NCBI RefSeq assembly: GCF_014640675.1
Contig: NZ_BMHK01000025.1
Coordinates: 1 to 50,441, forward strand
Direction: 5' to 3'
DNA: 50,441 bases
DNA from: Novosphingobium endophyticum
GTDB lineage: Bacteria; Pseudomonadota; Alphaproteobacteria; Sphingomonadales; Sphingomonadaceae
Shown here: in pieces, positions 48,668-50,441 of the stretch
Layout of the letters: each line of letters opens with the position of its first letter
Position numbering within the stretch: the first letter of the stretch is position 1
Program-made: the position numbers and the translations under genes
The notes under the pieces: generated by a model
What the model was told of the DNA's origin: nothing
Database searches by the model: none
What the model saw: only the letters and a program-made list of their open reading frames with translations

Positions 48668-50253
48668 GACGTCACCCGCAGTTCGCCGACCTCGTTGGCG
48701 ATTTCCTGGAACGCCGCGTTGAGTTCGTCGGCATCGGCGGCGACGAAGGAACTGTCGGCGGAGGCGCAGGTCTTGAGGTCGTCGGACAATCCGGCAGCGA
48801 AGGCTATGGCCCATACCCGGATCCCCTTGGCCTTGATCGCCTCGCATACAGCCAGGAAACGCGATGTGTGTCGCCGAGCGTCGTGCTGCGAACCGTTGGC
48901 CGTCACCCGGCGGTCCCAGTATTCCATGCCCCAGGCCTGCTGAATCTCGTAGTTGGGAGCCATTTCGCCGTCCGTCATGAAAATGATATGACGCGAAACC
49001 TCGCCGCCGTTCGACGGTGCGGCGTTGACATTGTCCTTGAACATCCCGTCAGGCGAGAGCAGTCGGCCGCCCCAGATCATACCTATGTCGAGATACGTGC
49101 TGCCTTCGGCGTTCAGCGAGTCTGCGTAGTTGTCGAAACTGTCCTCTTCCATCTCGCGCAGCAACTGCGCCTGGTACGGACAAAAGGACCATGCTCGAGC
49201 ACCACTGTTGCTCTCCTTCGTGGTATAGTCGCCGAATTTACCATAGCGAACATAAGCAACCTCCGGCCACATCGGAGCCCACTTGGTGTCATCGTCATAA
49301 ACCTCGGGAGCATCATCTAGATCGACATCGCGTGCTGAAACCGGAGTGATCTTACCATCCGAGGAATTATATTTGAACTCGACGGCCGGCGTGGTCGCCC
49401 GTTCCTCTATGCAGCCTTTCCACGTCGAGTAGACGGTTCTCGGCTCGCCCTCGTAATAGCCCCACTCCTGCCAATCGTTTCCGGTATTGGTAGCGACCGT
49501 TTGGAAAGCCTTGTACTTACTGACGTCGTATTCGATCTCTTTGTAGGTCCATTTATCGGTCTTTGAATTGTATACCCTGGATTGATACGTGCGTTCGTCC
49601 ACCAGATAATCGGGATCAAGATCATAGATGAGTTTGCCGACGTTCACACTCGACGAATAGGGCACGAAACCATAACGCACCCGGGCATTTGTGCCGGAAG
49701 TCGCGGTCGTCACGGTCCGATAGAAGTTTTTCATCGCCTCGCGCAGCGCCTCAATGCGCGTGGTGTCGTCGAGCGCCCAAGCCATCGAACCGGTCGTGTC
49801 GAGCACCATCATCACGTCGGCATTGCCCATGCCCATGGATGAAGCGCAGGTTACCGTCAGCGAAAAATCGTTGAAACCGAACAGCCGCATGATGAGCGTC
49901 GAGAGCGTGGTGCTCGCCGTTCCGTTCACTGTCACGCCATTGTCGCTCGACGAAGGCGTGAACTGGGTGCCCGTCGTCTCCTGATCGCTGTCGTTGAAAT
50001 TGACGTTGAAATAGTTGTTTGCCGCCTTCTCGGCCGCGTCGTCGAAACCTTTGGTGGAGACGGCATGTCGCCCCGCCAGAACCGCGGCGTCGCAGGCGGA
50101 CTGCAAGCGGTTCTTGACCCGGTAGGACCGGCTGATGTCCACAGCCGAACCCACCACGGCGGCCGCGACGAGCATGGCGATCGCCGCGATCGGCAACACG
50201 TTGCCGCCCGTGTCGCGCAGCCCCCTGGTCATAGTGGTCGTGAAGTGTCGCAT
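48664..50253 (-). CDS. tadG: TadG-like protein with VWA domain
   Basis: 529 aa. An N-terminal Tad-type helix (GGNVLPIAAIAMLVAAAVVG, then AVDISRSYRVKNRLQSACDA) and a von Willebrand A domain with MIDAS motif MMVLDTTGSMAWA and later HIIFMTDGEM. In Tad systems TadG anchors or guides the Flp pilus in the envelope. The middle third (about 49190-49700, residues ~185-355) is visibly more AT-rich and Tyr/Lys/Asp-rich than the rest, as in a variable insertion. It is first of tadG-tadE-tadE, all coupled; the main tad secretion genes are not in the window. Confidence 0.9.
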   Translation of the reverse strand: MRHFTTTMTRGLRDTGGNVLPIAAIAMLVAAAVVGSAVDISRSYRVKNRLQSACDAAVLAGRHAVSTKGFDDAAEKAANNYFNVNFNDSDQETTGTQFTPSSSDNGVTVNGTASTTLSTLIMRLFGFNDFSLTVTCASSMGMGNADVMMVLDTTGSMAWALDDTTRIEALREAMKNFYRTVTTATSGTNARVRYGFVPYSSSVNVGKLIYDLDPDYLVDERTYQSRVYNSKTDKWTYKEIEYDVSKYKAFQTVATNTGNDWQEWGYYEGEPRTVYSTWKGCIEERATTPAVEFKYNSSDGKITPVSARDVDLDDAPEVYDDDTKWAPMWPEVAYVRYGKFGDYTTKESNSGARAWSFCPYQAQLLREMEEDSFDNYADSLNAEGSTYLDIGMIWGGRLLSPDGMFKDNVNAAPSNGGEVSRHIIFMTDGEMAPNYEIQQAWGMEYWDRRVTANGSQHDARRHTSRFLAVCEAIKAKGIRVWAIAFAAGLSDDLKTCASADSSFVAADADELNAAFQEIANEVGELRVTS

Positions 50254-50277
50254 AGGCGACCTAACCCTCTAAAAATC

Positions 50278-50292
50278 CCCCGAATTACGGGG
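50278..50292 (-). terminator. Small hairpin plus T tract just upstream of tadG
   Basis: On the minus strand CCCCG, loop TAATT, CGGGG, then GATTTTT: a short intrinsic-terminator-like element 25 nt before the tadG ATG. With only a 5-bp stem it may terminate weakly or attenuate read-through from the IS630 side. Confidence 0.4.
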
Positions 50293-50336
50293 CATCTAGC
50301 AAGCAAAGGTTAAGGATTTCATTTTGAGAACAGTGA

Positions 50337-50441
50337 CTAGTGGTGCGAGTCTAACGCTTGGTGCCCACGCCTGACGGCGGCGATGATTTCGTCGGGGTCC
50401 GCAGTCCATTGGAAGGGTTTGGGATTATCGCGGTTATGCTC
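50337..50441 (-). mobile_element. C-terminal end of an IS630-family transposase (truncated by window edge)
   Basis: The last 34 codons read EHNRDNPKPFQWTADPDEII then AAVRRGHQALDSHH and a TAG stop (50339-50337). This is the well-known IS630-family C-terminus. The gene continues past the window, so intactness cannot be judged. The inner end of the element should lie close to 50337, leaving about 85 bp to the tadG ATG. Confidence 0.85.

Overview
The window looks like about 50 kb of a high-GC alphaproteobacterial chromosome, most likely Sphingomonadales (Novosphingobium/Erythrobacter-like). The reasons are the gene content and order (rpsF-rpsR-rplI, an orphan NDUFS4-like protein, a small-type SRP RNA beside dnaX, a GTA-type 3TM holin, a TadE/TadG cluster), the strong GC3 bias, and intergenic palindromic repeats of the CGTCATCCCGGA and TTCGACAGGCTCAG types. 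The taxonomic call is an inference from family resemblance; no database was searched.

Layout. 1-1.5 kb: start of an unknown minus-strand gene, then the S6-S18-L9 ribosomal operon closed by a strong terminator. 1.6-3.1 kb: AMP nucleosidase. 3.1-5.9 kb: copper efflux unit, a CopA-type P1B ATPase followed by a CueR-like regulator with a GTGA overlap, preceded by a clear MerR-type operator. 5.9-16.3 kb, all minus strand: alpha/beta hydrolase, GFA-fold protein, asd, lon, ybaB, dnaX, SRP RNA, NDUFS4-like protein, hrpB. 16.4-24.1 kb: membrane GGDEF-EAL protein, TonB-like protein, polyprenyl diphosphate synthase, chorismate mutase, GNAT acetyltransferase, a 67-aa unknown, and a PepSY - response regulator - histidine kinase operon. 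24.2-36.4 kb: Uup-type ABC-F ATPase, XRE regulator, GT4 glycosyltransferase, yajC-secD-secF, tRNA-Pro(GGG), GTA-type holin, aroQ, ABM-domain protein, Lrp regulator, an atypical histidine kinase with a degenerate ATPase domain, and a polysaccharide deacetylase-like protein.

36.5-47.1 kb: two tRNA genes (CAU, probably Ile2; Pro-UGG) border a surface-glycan region. Its core is a five-gene minus-strand operon in which every junction is a 4-nt ATGA overlap: GT2, a second GT2 lacking the DxD motif, a GlpD-like FAD oxidoreductase, a PHP-like protein, and a GT4. A divergent ArnT/PMT-like membrane glycosyltransferase and a second ATGA-coupled operon (methyltransferase, epimerase, flippase) complete it. 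I infer a lipid-linked glycan or glycolipid pathway: nucleotide-sugar modification, polyprenyl-phosphate sugar synthesis, flipping, then periplasmic transfer. The product is unknown, and this is my main candidate for an undescribed system.

47.4-50.4 kb: a tightly coupled tadG-tadE-tadE cluster. The right edge of the window enters the C-terminus of an IS630-family transposase just upstream of tadG.
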